Shown here: one piece after another, positions 23,388-34,530 of the stretch
Numbering within the stretch: position 1 is the stretch's first letter
Layout: every line of letters starts with the position of its first letter
Source: Smittia aterrima
Taxonomy: Eukaryota; Arthropoda; Insecta; Diptera; Chironomidae
Assembly: GCA_033063855.1 (NCBI GenBank)
Contig: CP093831.1
Span: 19,654,001 to 19,718,000, forward strand
Reading direction: 5' to 3'
Length of the DNA: 64,000 nt
Program-made: the position numbers and the translations under genes
The notes under the pieces: model-generated
What the model was told of the DNA's origin: nothing
Seen by the model: only the letters and a program-made list of their open reading frames with translations
The model's database searches: none

Positions 23388-26300
23388 TTAATTCTTCTTC
23401 GTTATGGCAAATAGGTTCAAACACAACTCGAATGATTTTCTGCAGAGCTTTTTATCATCTCCTTCCATGTTTAGACGAATTTCCAACTCTTGACGCGTTG
23501 GGAACCATTCAAAATCACGAGTTTCGGAGCGGAAGATGCCGTCATCGATCTGAAGTAAAAATATTTTGTCGCCGTCCTTGTTTTTGAATTTCATGACTGG
23601 CGTAATGCGGCGCATCATTGTAAATTTCCAATTGAGATCGAACATTTGAGGGACCAACGGACGTGAGGAGAACGGCAATGTTTTTTTATCGCGATCGCTG
23701 TTATGTTTAATTTGCGCAAGATAGTCATTGGCGAAGACTGATCGTCCGTTTAGATATTCGATTACTGTCTCTAAACAAGACTCGTCGTCATCAAGCGCTG
23801 CTCGAGTTTTTAAATAGCTTCTGATATCATCGCCTCCTTCTTCGTCGCAATGCTTGAACGTAGCAGATAACCAACGGCAAGGTCTATGTCGGATTTCAGT
23901 CATCATTCCTTCACGATCACAAGATGCTACGAGTTCACGTTGTCGCCACACTAAAGAGATGTTAGTATAATAATCGCTCTCTTCGATGATGTCATGTGTG
24001 AATCCGTTTTGACAAGCAAATTCTCTAACTTTTTCTTCTCCGTGGCTCCAATCAGGATAGAACGAGTGACGAATGCCGCCTGTGTTTTTATTAACAGAAT
24101 GAATCAGTTCGGTTTCCTTTTGATTCGAGGATTTCTTCTTGTAATCATTTAAAGACATTAGCTGAAGAGACGTATTATTGTTGACATGCGAAACAGCTTT
24201 AGTAACTTGGAATAAAGTTAACTTGTTATAGTTCTTTTGATCTTCAATAATGTTGTTGTTTGCTTCTTTCTCGAAAGCTTCTTCATTTTTTGAAATAAAC
24301 TGCTCGACTTTTTGTAGTGTTACCGTCTCAAATGAGTTATGAAGTGTCTCAGGAATGTTAAACAAGTAATGGTAACCGCAACGAATAACACACTCCATTC
24401 CTCCAAAGAAGCGACAGTGTTTCGATTCCTTTTTCAATCGAAGTTGTTTTTCATGGAACTTATTGAGCTGTTGGAGAAATTGCTTTTCATATCTTTGAGC
24501 TTCAAGCAATTTCCAATTTTCATTTTTTTCATTGCGAACTTTTAACACCGATTTAAACTTTCCAGTGTGCTGAGGCATAAATTTATTGCTATCGTAATAG
24601 GCAAAGCAAACTTCAGTCAATGAACCATTTCCAAATTCTGCGATGAGTAGCGTTGCGTTGACGACATGGAATGCTTTTTTGCTCCATCGGCCGTTCTGCA
24701 TGCAAGCAATTCGATTTTGAATCTTGTTAAGTCCTCGCTCAACGTCAGAGAAATTTTTGTTATCCCCTTTTACTTCGAGATAGTAAACTGAATTTCTCGT
24801 CAACAACTCAAAGCTCATGTTTTTAGCTTTCTTTGGATTACATTTTGCAATAATTTCCTTCATGCATTGCTTCTGCTCGCGATCTCCTGTTATTTTTGGA
24901 TTTAGATAACGTTTGTCAATTCGGAAGATCCGTGTCTTGCTGCTGAATTTAAAAAGCTTTTGAACGTCTCCCTCATGAACGGAAAGAATGTAAATTGCAA
25001 ATTTTGCGTCATTGCTAAGATATTCGATTAAATCTTCTTTGATCAGAGGCTCGTTATTGTGCGGATCTCTTCTCGTGGCAATCCAAGTTCTATTTTTATG
25101 GTTGCTTAAGTGCTTTAGAAAATCAAAGATTAACTGTCCACAGGGAGCATTACGCATTGACTCGATCCATGAATCGAAACGTGCAAGACTGTATGGCTTT
25201 CGAATTACTTCGACTTTTGGCGCTGATGATGTTGCATGATAAATGAAGAGATGACAAAATGAAACAACGGTCATGAATCCTTTCTGCTCTCCTGATTTTA
25301 CAATGTTTATGTTTCGAGCCCATTCAACGAGAACTCTTAAAGCAGACCAGAAACCTGGATTCTTATCAAATGCTTCAGCAAATGCGTAAGTCTTATTGAC
25401 GCCTCCGATAAAATTTGTGACATCAATCGGGAAGGAATCGTATCTGTAGATCAATCCTTAATGAGTTTAAAATTAAAACAATTTTAAATCTAAGTACTTA
25501 CGTTAAGTTTACACAAGCGTGTGGTTTCTCCATGTTGACTGCCGTAGAGTCGATTTCCTTCAGAGATTCTCTAAGATTCGCGAAGTTGTTGTTGGCTGCA
25601 TATAAATCGATATCGGAATATTCTTCGCTGAGACCAAGCATTGAGCTTCCATAGAAATGACATTCAATTCCTTGCAATTTTTCCATGACAGCACTACCAG
25701 CTTTGTTTCTCTTATTCCACTCATGCATCCAAGTCAATTTATTGCTACTGATCCAGCGAAGCACTGAGTTTTGAATTTCCTGAATCTTCGAAATTGGTTG
25801 GTTACCCTCAAATTCAACATAAGGCATCGCTAGCATTGAAAAACTGTGAACTGATGTAGGACTAGACTTTGGACGATTGTACCATTTCTTAATTAAGTCT
25901 TGATTATTGTTGATCTTAACTCGCCAATTTTCAAAAATTATTTTCCATGTTTTCCAGAATTCTTCAACATTCTCTTTCACAGTGAGACGTAACTGATTTT
26001 GCATTTTATAAGCTGACATGTGTCCCTTTCGCCAAATTGGAGTTCCAGAAAACAGATCAACTTCTGTTGCTAACTCATATCGTTTCATAAGTTTCTTGAT
26101 TTCAAATGAGTAGTTCGAATAAATTCTTTCAATCGAACCCTCGTCGTCGAAGTCGTCGGAAAAATAGTTAATTTTAAGGACAGAAATGATTCGTTTTTCA
26201 AGAAGAATTTCGAGAATTGGCAATGTCTGTCGGAACATTTCACCAAGAACTGTTGTTGATCGATATGTTGGCTTATCGAATTTCATCATACTATAAAAAA

Positions 26301-29300
26301 GAGCATAGAATTAGTTTCAAATCATTTATACTTTTTCGAAAAAAGTTTTTCAACTTACTAATCAGGATATTCAGTTGGAAGAAGGTCACCATTCAATTTT
26401 CCAACTGTGAATCCTTTTTTCGGTGCGTCTGTTTCTGCAGCGACGTAGCAAGCGAGTTCAATTGCTCTTTGATCTCTCATTCCAAATTTGTCTGCCATGG
26501 CTAAATGAGCATTTGCGATTATTCCCAGTCGATTATTTGTCACGTAATCACAGTAGAACTGTAATATAGCGTTCTCGCTGTTATCTTTTGAGTTTTCTTC
26601 AGGTTCTTTTGTTTCAACCTTGTAGACTTTCTCTCCAGGTATTTCTATGTCAGGGACTAGTTTATGATCCCAAACAACATAGTATAGGTCTCCATCTAAA
26701 TCTCCTCCGGAGCATTCATTAGCGTGAGAGTCTGGTCCATTAGAAGGAAAAACCAGACAATTTTTGTAGAGACTTCGTAATCGAGGAGAAACATTGCTTC
26801 GAGCATTGAGAACTCGAATGTCTGATGGTAGAACAGATGGATTACGAAAAACAAGAACTCTTCCATCAAGTGCTCTGCCGATTCCTTCTTCAAAAATGTG
26901 GGCATAAACTTCGCCGTATTGGAGAGTGTTAGTTTCATCGAGAACTCCCATGAGGACTCGGCCTTTTTCAACCAAAATGTGAGCGTGCTCTACAATGTTC
27001 GAGGTCAAGTCGATTGTGTTGCTGATCAAAATTTGACGAAAAAAAGGCTCTTGTACTATCTGAGTTTTTGGTAATTCTTCCCAGTCGAATACTTTCGAAC
27101 GCGATTTAACAAATCTCAGAGATTCTTTGTCGTCAGTCAAAGCATTCATGCTCGTCATCAAATCGTTGGATTGAAGTTCAAGAAAGACTTCATCTGGGAT
27201 TCCAAAACTTGACAGCAAAAGAATTACATGGCGATTCAAGTAGAGAGGCACTGAACGATTGTAGTGCAACACTTCAAGCATATTGTGATTGCTCTCAAAC
27301 TTTTTCATCGACTTGCGGAAAGTTACGTCTTGTGACCTTTCATCGAACATCGTGATAACACCTTTAATTCCTCCGACGCGAATTTGAAGGGCACATACTG
27401 AAGGATCCTCCAGTTTCATTGAACGTTTAATTTGATTGAAGAAACCTTGAGAAGCTCGTCCAATACCATCACTAAAGATGACGTCTCCATTCTCGTTAAT
27501 TATGTCTTCCGATACATTCTTTAAATATTCAATGTTAACAGGAACAGTTTCAATACTCGAAGCGAAGGCCAAAGCGAGACGTGTAAGCTTACGTCCAGCT
27601 CCCATCGTGTCTGGAAATTCGCCAATTTTCTCATAAACCATTTGTCGATCAAGGCACGAGAACCAGCAACGTCCTTCTCGAAGCTGAGAGTTCGAGCAGC
27701 CAAGGAAAGTAAAGCGTTTACCACCAATTTCAATTCCTCTATGAAGCGTCTGAAGAAAGTGATCACAAATAAGTGGCGAACGCCAAGGATTTGAATCATG
27801 TTCATCCATGAAAGATACTATCAAAAAGTTCTTTGGATCAGGAAAATAACGGAGGACTCGATTCTTCGCTATTGGCATCATTGGCAGAACAATGACGCGA
27901 GATGGTAAAACTTTGACTCGTCCGATCATCACGTAGTTAGCAGGAACACTGAGCTCGCTAAACGGCAAATTAATATTTTTAATTTTTGGAATTTCCGGCA
28001 ATTGGAATCGTTCCGGAACTAAAATATCTAGCATCAACTCAAGAAAATCTTCTGAAGCACTTTCAAATTGATCGAGTACACGGTCGGGAAGACGTGGCGG
28101 AAGAATTGACGCATACTTATTGCACCAGGAATGTACCAAATAATTCTTGTTGAATGAACCGAATGATCTTGGTTCGGTTCTGTAAGACACCTTCTGTTGA
28201 CTTAAGTGGCAAACGTAGTATAATTCGAGAGAATAGTTCATTAGAAGACTTTGAATTTGCCAACTCAGTTCAGGGTTGATTGAAATATTCCGTATAAGAC
28301 AGAGGCTGATGGTCCGATTGTTAAAGTTGAAAGGAGACTGTTCTTGATCTTTACAGTAAGTCGGAGGCGATCGGAGACCAATGAATAATTTGTATGAAGT
28401 GTTGTTATGTTCGATGAGAATCATTCCGTCAACATCTGCTGGTTCAATGAAGAAGTACTCAATACCTCGATTCAAAATGATTCTGTTGCTACGAAGCGTC
28501 ATCGTAAATGGAGAGCTCCAGATTTCATTGGCATCGATGTGAACGTTGCATTGTGACGGAAAATAAAAGCTTGACAAACAGTTAAAATTAACTGTCATTG
28601 AAGACTGTGCCGCTTCTGGTGAGGTTGGGACAACAATTCTAGCTCGAAGGTTTGATGACGGTTTGTATTTGCTCATCGAAGAAATATTTTGAACAATTTG
28701 TGATCCTTTCTTCCAGTATTCAGCAGTATCAACACTTACAGCGAATTTTGCAACAACTTTCTTTTTATGTGCTTTCACAATATCATAATCCGTATTGAAA
28801 TTATCAGCAATATGATCAGTCAATGAAATTGAGTCAGCAAAATTATTGAATTCCAATGGGAAAATGCACAAGTCATCTGGTATTTTAGGTTCTTCATAGT
28901 CGTCTTCTTCGTCAAATTGTTCATCTTCTATATGAATAGTTTCCTGTCCGGTCTCTAGGAATTTTTCCATTTCTTCAGTGAATTGAGCTGTGAATGTGCT
29001 GTTAAATTTAGTTGATAACATTAACTGCTGAATGGCTAGATTCATTGTAAACTCCATGTTTGAAAGTTCGTTTGTTTTTCGTTGCTTATCTGCGACGACG
29101 AAAACGATGAACTTTGCTGATTTCTTACGAGCACGTCCTCGCGATTGAATAATTGACTTCATGGATTTTACTCCATCAAAGCATACAACAATTCCACAAG
29201 CAGCGACATCGATTCCTTGCTCAAGTACTGAAGTAGCGACCAGAATCTGACATTCACCTTTATGAAATTTATCCAGAACTATTTGTTGCAATTCTTTGGG

Positions 29301-31098
29301 GAAATCTCCGTTTGAGTTGCCAATTACATAGTCAGGATTCATCTTTTCCAAATCAGGGTCGTCTTTAAGTTTTCGACTGAGTCTTTCTGCGGTATCTCGA
29401 CGTTCAACAAAGATCAAAACTCGTTCTTGATCATTTTGATGTTGCTTGATTTGACGAATAAGTTCTTGTACACGCGGAGAGTTTTCTGTCGTGCATGGAT
29501 CAGAATCCAATTGTAAGATTCGTGCTTGTATCGTTTTAAATAGTGGCATTAGCTCAGGACCGATAGCAGATAATGCATCGCTTTTTGTCGCATACTCTAG
29601 ATCAGCTTTGATATCATTTATGAGTTTTTTCGGTCCGCAAATTTGAAGAAGATCTAATGAACTTATCCACTTCTCCATCCATTGAGTCAGTTGTAAAAGT
29701 CTTAAATCGTTACTGTTTCTCGCAACCATTCGAGAATGACTGAGGTCCTTGATCGCCGAATTGATTTTATGCTTTATTTCGACGTTGGAATGATCGAAAT
29801 TCCAGTTCGTGTTAAAGAAGCTGTGCAGACATCTGAGGCTTTCTAACGTTTCAAAGACAAATTGCTCGAAAACTAGCTCGAACAATGATTTATGAATTGT
29901 TACATATTGACATGAAACGTTGTTGGCTTGGTCGGTGTTCTTATCATCATCAACGAGAGGTGAGTAAGGCAAAGCTTTGAGTTTATCACATAACGAAGAA
30001 ATTGTCGCGCGCATGTCTGTAGAGTTGATGCCGCTTGGAGATGCTGTTAGACCCATTATTCGAGGTCGTTTGGCAGAATCACACTTGTGAATAAAAGGCA
30101 ACAGCATACCATAACTGGAAGCCTCACTTGCAGCTTCGTGGACTTCATCCAGAACTATTAGCGAAAAATGAGACATATCTAATCGATTTATCTTCAAAGC
30201 ATTGACGAACATTGCTGGTGTACAGACGCTGATATCTTGTGGGTCCCATGGAGACTCAAGTTTGTGTTCTCCACTGTGTCGTTTAACTCTCAATCCAGTG
30301 TTTTTCTCAAGCATTGCTGCTTGCTGTTCAACCTAAAAAATACATTGTATAGAAATATTTTATGAAGTCTCTGGAAGTACTGAAATCTTACCAAAACAAT
30401 CGTCGGTACAATAAAGACTTGTCCTTTCGTGGGGTTTCGTTGACGATAAGCTGCCATCGTCATGTTTGCGATGAATGTTTTTCCCATTCCAGTTGGAATG
30501 CAAAGCAGAACATTATTCAAACACGAGAAGAAGTAAGCTCGCCATTGATAACGTCTTGGATTTAAATTCGAATGATTGGCGACAGCTGTGCCACTCTCAA
30601 CCATAGCTTTCAAATCAGCGACTCCATGAAAGTGAATTGTGTTTCCGCCAGCAACTACAATTGACGATGGGATCGAGGCCGTGACCTTCCGGATCTGCGG
30701 GAACATCGAGAGGAGTTTACCCCATTTATTTGTCGGGTGTGTAGTATTTGAGAATAAGATGACTTTCTTTGCCGAAAAATTCACGGTGCTGTGCTCAAAT
30801 CCACAGACAACATTTATCATGCCAACTTTTCCAAGGCATTTACCGCAAATCACCGTGTAAGGACAGTATTTGTTGCCCTCCGCTATGATTTGAATATTCG
30901 GTGGCATCGGATTGTTTGACGGAAAAATGAACTCGGGTCCCAAACCGAGATTCCAACCGCTGTTGTTAAGATCCTGATAGAAGGCCAGCTAGATATCAAA
31001 AAATACATAAAAGTCTTACTTTAATCTTGAAAGTGTAAACTTACTTGGTCATGAGTTGCGAGAACAGCACAATGTGGTTTTGCACATCGTAGCGACAT
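23388..31098 (-). CDS. Helicase-RdRP-nucleotidyltransferase fusion protein
   Basis: Predicted 2489 aa in exons 31098-31045, 30988-30392, 30332-26359, 26290-25502 and 25443-23388, all in phase. Order: Cys-rich N-terminus (C5, C10, C60, C66, C69, C80); Dicer/RIG-I-type helicase with PTGMGKT at 183-189, DEVH at 279-282, GLTAS at about 311, ATSVLEQGID near 583 and QSRGRAR at 613-619; a linker and RdRP N-terminal region; RdRP core with FSDGIG, GRVLMGV.DET, HANEC and the catalytic DLDGD at 1428-1432; a Cid/TUTase-like nucleotidyltransferase with GSS at 1756-1758, DID at 1768-1770 and a third Asp at 1812; a PAP-associated-like helical region; and an unrecognised C-terminus shared with the paralogue. 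There is no PAZ or RNase III, so it is not a Dicer. Expected to act on RNA templates in small-RNA amplification. A 59-bp 5' UTR intron is likely at 31151-31209. Confidence 0.93.
26628..27749 (-). repeat. Inverted repeat arm B: near-identical RdRP core
   Basis: Partner of 17511-18632, the same 1122-bp length, on the other strand, inside the third coding exon of the large fusion gene. Outside this block the two paralogous proteins are only moderately similar (roughly 40% by eye in the RdRP N-terminal region). Confidence 0.88.
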
Positions 31099-31625
31099 TT
31101 CCGAAAAGATTATTAAACTACTTAGTGTCAATCAGTTGTCGGCATTGAACCTAAAAGATGAAATTTTGTTGTTTAAAATACTAAATGAAAACGTTTTGCT
31201 TAAACTTACCCGGAGTGCAAAATGAGATGGTGAAATTCCAAGCAAAATCTTCTTTTGCAATTTTTTCGATATTTAATAAGTATTTGAGCTTTACCTTGAT
31301 TTTATTTGGTCAAATGATGGTTTAACTAATGATTTTGGGCGTTTATAGTTAATATTAAAGTATTTATCAAGCTTAAATGTTAAATCCAACCCGACGAAGT
31401 TTCAAGGTTGATTCGGCGATTGATGTGACGTCACAGATTTTTGAATTTATTCGTTAGAAGCTTCAGGATCTGTCAACAAATGAAAAACAAAACTTATGAA
31501 TTTGACCCAACTTTTATTAGCTAGACTTTTAAATGTGAACCACATTTATTTTTATCTTGTATGCAAAATTTTATTCAAATCAAACGTTTGCTTCGGTTAG
31601 TAACAAGTTATGAGCGATTTCCTCG
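31099..31625. promoter_or_regulatory. Upstream region of the large RdRP gene and 3' end of Slu7
   Basis: Both flanking genes are on the minus strand. An AATAAA at 31550-31545 probably ends the Slu7 transcript. The large RdRP gene then has about 400 bp of upstream DNA, including a likely noncoding first exon with donor GTAAGT from 31209 and acceptor TAG ending at 31151. I see no other element in this stretch. Confidence 0.5.
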
Positions 31626-33389
31626 TTATTTCTTTTTTTTCGTTATAAATTGGGCCATAGGATCCTCGTCTCTCGATCGTTTCATTTTGTACGCCTCCAG
31701 TTCTTCCAGAGTAGGCTCCTTAGCTTCGTACATGCTGTTGTACTTTCGTTTTCTTTCGTCAACCGTCATGCTCTCTTCAAACTCTTTGATTCGCTGATCT
31801 TCAGCTTCAAGGGCGAGTTGTAATTTGTCTTTAATCTTTCGCTTATCCTTCTGCTTCTTCTTCTTTCTTCGTTTCTTGTCACGTTTCTTTGACTTTCTTT
31901 TTTCGTCGTCATCACTTGAACTGCTTGAAGATGAAGATGAAGGTGCAGGCGATCTTTCTTTTTCTTCAGATTGTGGATGTTCATCGGAAAGATCTTCTCT
32001 CAAATTTCCACTGGTCGTTGGAATGTCCCCTACAGTTTCAACACCAATGCTCTGCTTGCAGCACCAGGAATTCTTGATAAAAGCTTTACAGCATTTGTAT
32101 CCCCACTCGCCGTTCCTCCAAAACGATCCCCAAATTGATGTATGATTATTGATAAGAACGTCTTCTTCGTAGTGACTTCTGATGATTGCTTTCTCAGCTC
32201 CCTTGATAATCTTTCCGTCTCTTGCATACTCCACGTACTGCTCAGTTTGAGCGAGCAAAAGCTGCTTAGGTGGAACTTGAAGATACTCCTCACCACCGTA
32301 CTTTTGTAGAACATTATCCTTCACGCTGTCTTTGAATTCTTCTTTCTTGGAATCATACTCTTTCTGTAAAAGCTCGAGCTTTGTGGGTTCAGCGAGAACA
32401 TGAACATCAACTCCCTTTCCATGTGCTTCCCAAGCAAAAAGCTGAGCGGTAGCATGTGCTCGAGTGTCACCTGAATATCGAACGAAATTCTCGCCAGCAA
32501 ATTCCAGATCCTCAGGAGCTTTGCTTGGATTAGGATTTTCTCTCATCGATCGAGTCTTCGGATCGTAAAATGCAGAGTTAGGATCGAGATTACGAAGATA
32601 TTTCGCAGTATCCTCACGAATACGAAGGTTTCTAACTGTGATACGTTGCTTAGAATCGACTTTAGTTCCCGGCATATCAACGCCATCCGCATATTTGTCT
32701 TCATCTTCCTCCTCTGAAGACGAAGCATTTGGATCTTCTTTTAACTTCTCTGCCTTCAACTCTCGCTTCGCTTCTTCTATCTTCTGATATTCTTCAATAA
32801 TTTCGCGATGATTCGCTGGATCATAGCCAGCCCATCGATCTCTTTTCCCATCGAAATCTGGATTTATATCGGGCTGCACGAATTCATCATGAGCAATCTG
32901 TGCGTTTGTAAATTTGGCACCAACTTTGCGGGGACGCTCAAGGCAATCCTTCTTTTTATGTGTCATCGCTCCACAGTTCTCACAAGCACCTTTGCGATAC
33001 TTCGTCGCGATTTTTGTGACATCAACTCCTTTCTTGTACCACTCATCAATCCCAGAGTACTGCTCTTCCTTCTCATCTTGAGGCCGTTGATGCTTTAATG
33101 TTGGGCCACTTGTTCCATAATACCAAGGAGCAGCCGAGATATACTGTGGGATGTGAGGATTGATATCTCTTCCTTAAATTACAAAAATTAAATGTTCAGG
33201 CTTCTGGATGGACTAGAATTTAATCAACTCACCTTCTTCATCGACAGCTGCAGGCGCATTTCCTGCTTTTCTCGCTTCTTCAAGCTCCTTCGCTTTTCGC
33301 CAATCTTCACGACTTTTTTTTGCATTCGGATCGTCAAGTGTGCTTTTATCAGCCAGCAATTGAGAAATCGGCACTCTCGGTCCGTTCAT
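31626..33389 (-). CDS. Slu7: Pre-mRNA-splicing factor SLU7
   Basis: 567 aa in exons 33389-33233 and 33172-31626. SLU7 is a second-step spliceosome factor that helps fix 3' splice-site choice; human SLU7 is of similar length. Visible features: a charged N-terminus, the conserved start of the second exon (GRDINPHIPQYI then APWYYG), a CCHC zinc knuckle in CENCGAMTHKKKDC followed by LERPRKVGAKF, the middle segment with WAGYDP and the region around AEPTKLELL, then a Ser-rich and Lys/Arg-rich tail from about residue 440 containing nuclear-localisation-type runs. The start ATG at 33389 lies 196 bp from the Pex10 start on the opposite strand. The open frames on the other strand of the basic tail are shadows of its repetitive codons. 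Nothing looks broken. Confidence 0.96.
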
Positions 33390-33584
33390 TGTAACTCACG
33401 AACTTCAATCAATCAAATATGTTAATGTTTTCTTCTATATCAAGAGCAAAATTTAGTTTAAGAAATTAAAACGATTGTAAACAACTCGCAGTCTTCACAC
33501 AAAATCTAAGTGCATTGAATAGTTGCCAACAAATATAGCGCACAGAAAAATAGAAAACGAAAATAAAAGACTGTCGCAAAAAAA
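33390..33584. promoter_or_regulatory. Bidirectional promoter between Slu7 and Pex10
   Basis: Only 195 bp separate the two start codons of these head-to-head housekeeping genes, so both promoters and 5' UTRs must lie here. I see no clear TATA box. Confidence 0.6.
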
Positions 33585-34530
33585 ATGAAATCCTACATTA
33601 AATTAGCAAGGCAGCCTGAAGTAATTCGTACAACCCAGAAGGATCTTCAGTACACATCAGAAATTAATCAGAATGTGTTAGAAATCGCTCAGTTCTTGTC
33701 GAGAAACGGAAGAAATTTAATCAAGTGAGTTATCTTCAACACAATTTGAAGTCTTTTACTATTTATCTCGTTTAAGGTTCAACGAAGTATCAAAGGTCTT
33801 ATCAAACATTTTTTATCATGGATTTGCGACCCTTAATCGACTGCAAACGCTTGGCGAAGAATACACGGGAATCATTCAAATCGATAGCAGAACCAATCAG
33901 TTGCCGACAAAACTGTTTCAACTTATCTCGATCATCTTTGAGTTTGCGGGTGAAGGTTTCGTCTTAAAGTTATTGAAAGTGTATGAGAAAAAAGTCAACG
34001 AGAACGATGAACTTCTTCCTGAAGCTCAGAAAAATATCGTCAAACTCATTGAGGTAGTGAGATCGTCACTACCTTACATTAAAGCCCTGCATCGTGGCCT
34101 GTTCTACATAAATTCAGGTCACTTTCAAATTGCGAAACGAGTTACTGGAATCAATTATGTACTTGTTCGATTTTGGCTCAACGAACATCACTCACTGAGA
34201 GGCTACAAGTTCCTTGGTATTGTAACAATACTTCAATTAGCTCTTTCGCTGTATGGAAAGATGAAAGAGAAACTACATGAACAAAAATCCAAAACAGAAC
34301 TTTCACCGGTTGGAATCACTCGAACAGGTAAACGAGTGCAATCGAAAATTGAGGTGGATAAGAAGTGTGTTTTATGTCTTGAGAATAGGACCGACTTGAC
34401 TGCAACACATTGTGGTCATTTATTCTGTTGGAATTGCATACTTGAAATGTTAAAATTTAAAAACGAATGTCCCATGTGCCGAGAGACGTTGCAAAGCTCG
34501 TCTGTGATATTTCTTCAGAATTATTTATAA
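33585..34530 (+). CDS. Pex10: Peroxin-10, RING E3 ligase of peroxisome import
   Basis: 297 aa in exons 33585-33724 and 33777-34530, split by a 52-bp intron in phase 2. PEX10 works with PEX2 and PEX12 in the peroxisomal membrane to ubiquitinate the import receptor PEX5 for recycling. The N-terminal part matches the Pex2/Pex10/Pex12 membrane domain (ARQPEVIRTTQKD, then GEEYTGIIQID). The C-terminus is a C3HC4 RING beginning CVLCLENRTDLTATHCGHLF and ending with CPMC. Length is close to other animal PEX10 proteins (about 300-330). An AATAAA overlaps positions 34533-34538, directly after the stop, so the 3' UTR is probably very short. The gene is divergent from Slu7. Confidence 0.95.

Noticed and set aside
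16300..31098. RdRP genes as integrated RNA-virus polymerases
   Set aside because: The active site is the cellular DLDGD type with the surrounding double-barrel signatures, not a viral GDD palm motif, and both genes contain spliceosomal introns.
26358..31098. Calling the large gene a Dicer
   Set aside because: Only the helicase resembles Dicer; there is no PAZ domain and no RNase III motif, and the catalytic part is an RdRP.
31825..33098. Open frames opposite Slu7
   Set aside because: They are antisense shadows of its acidic and basic repeat codons, with no signal of their own.
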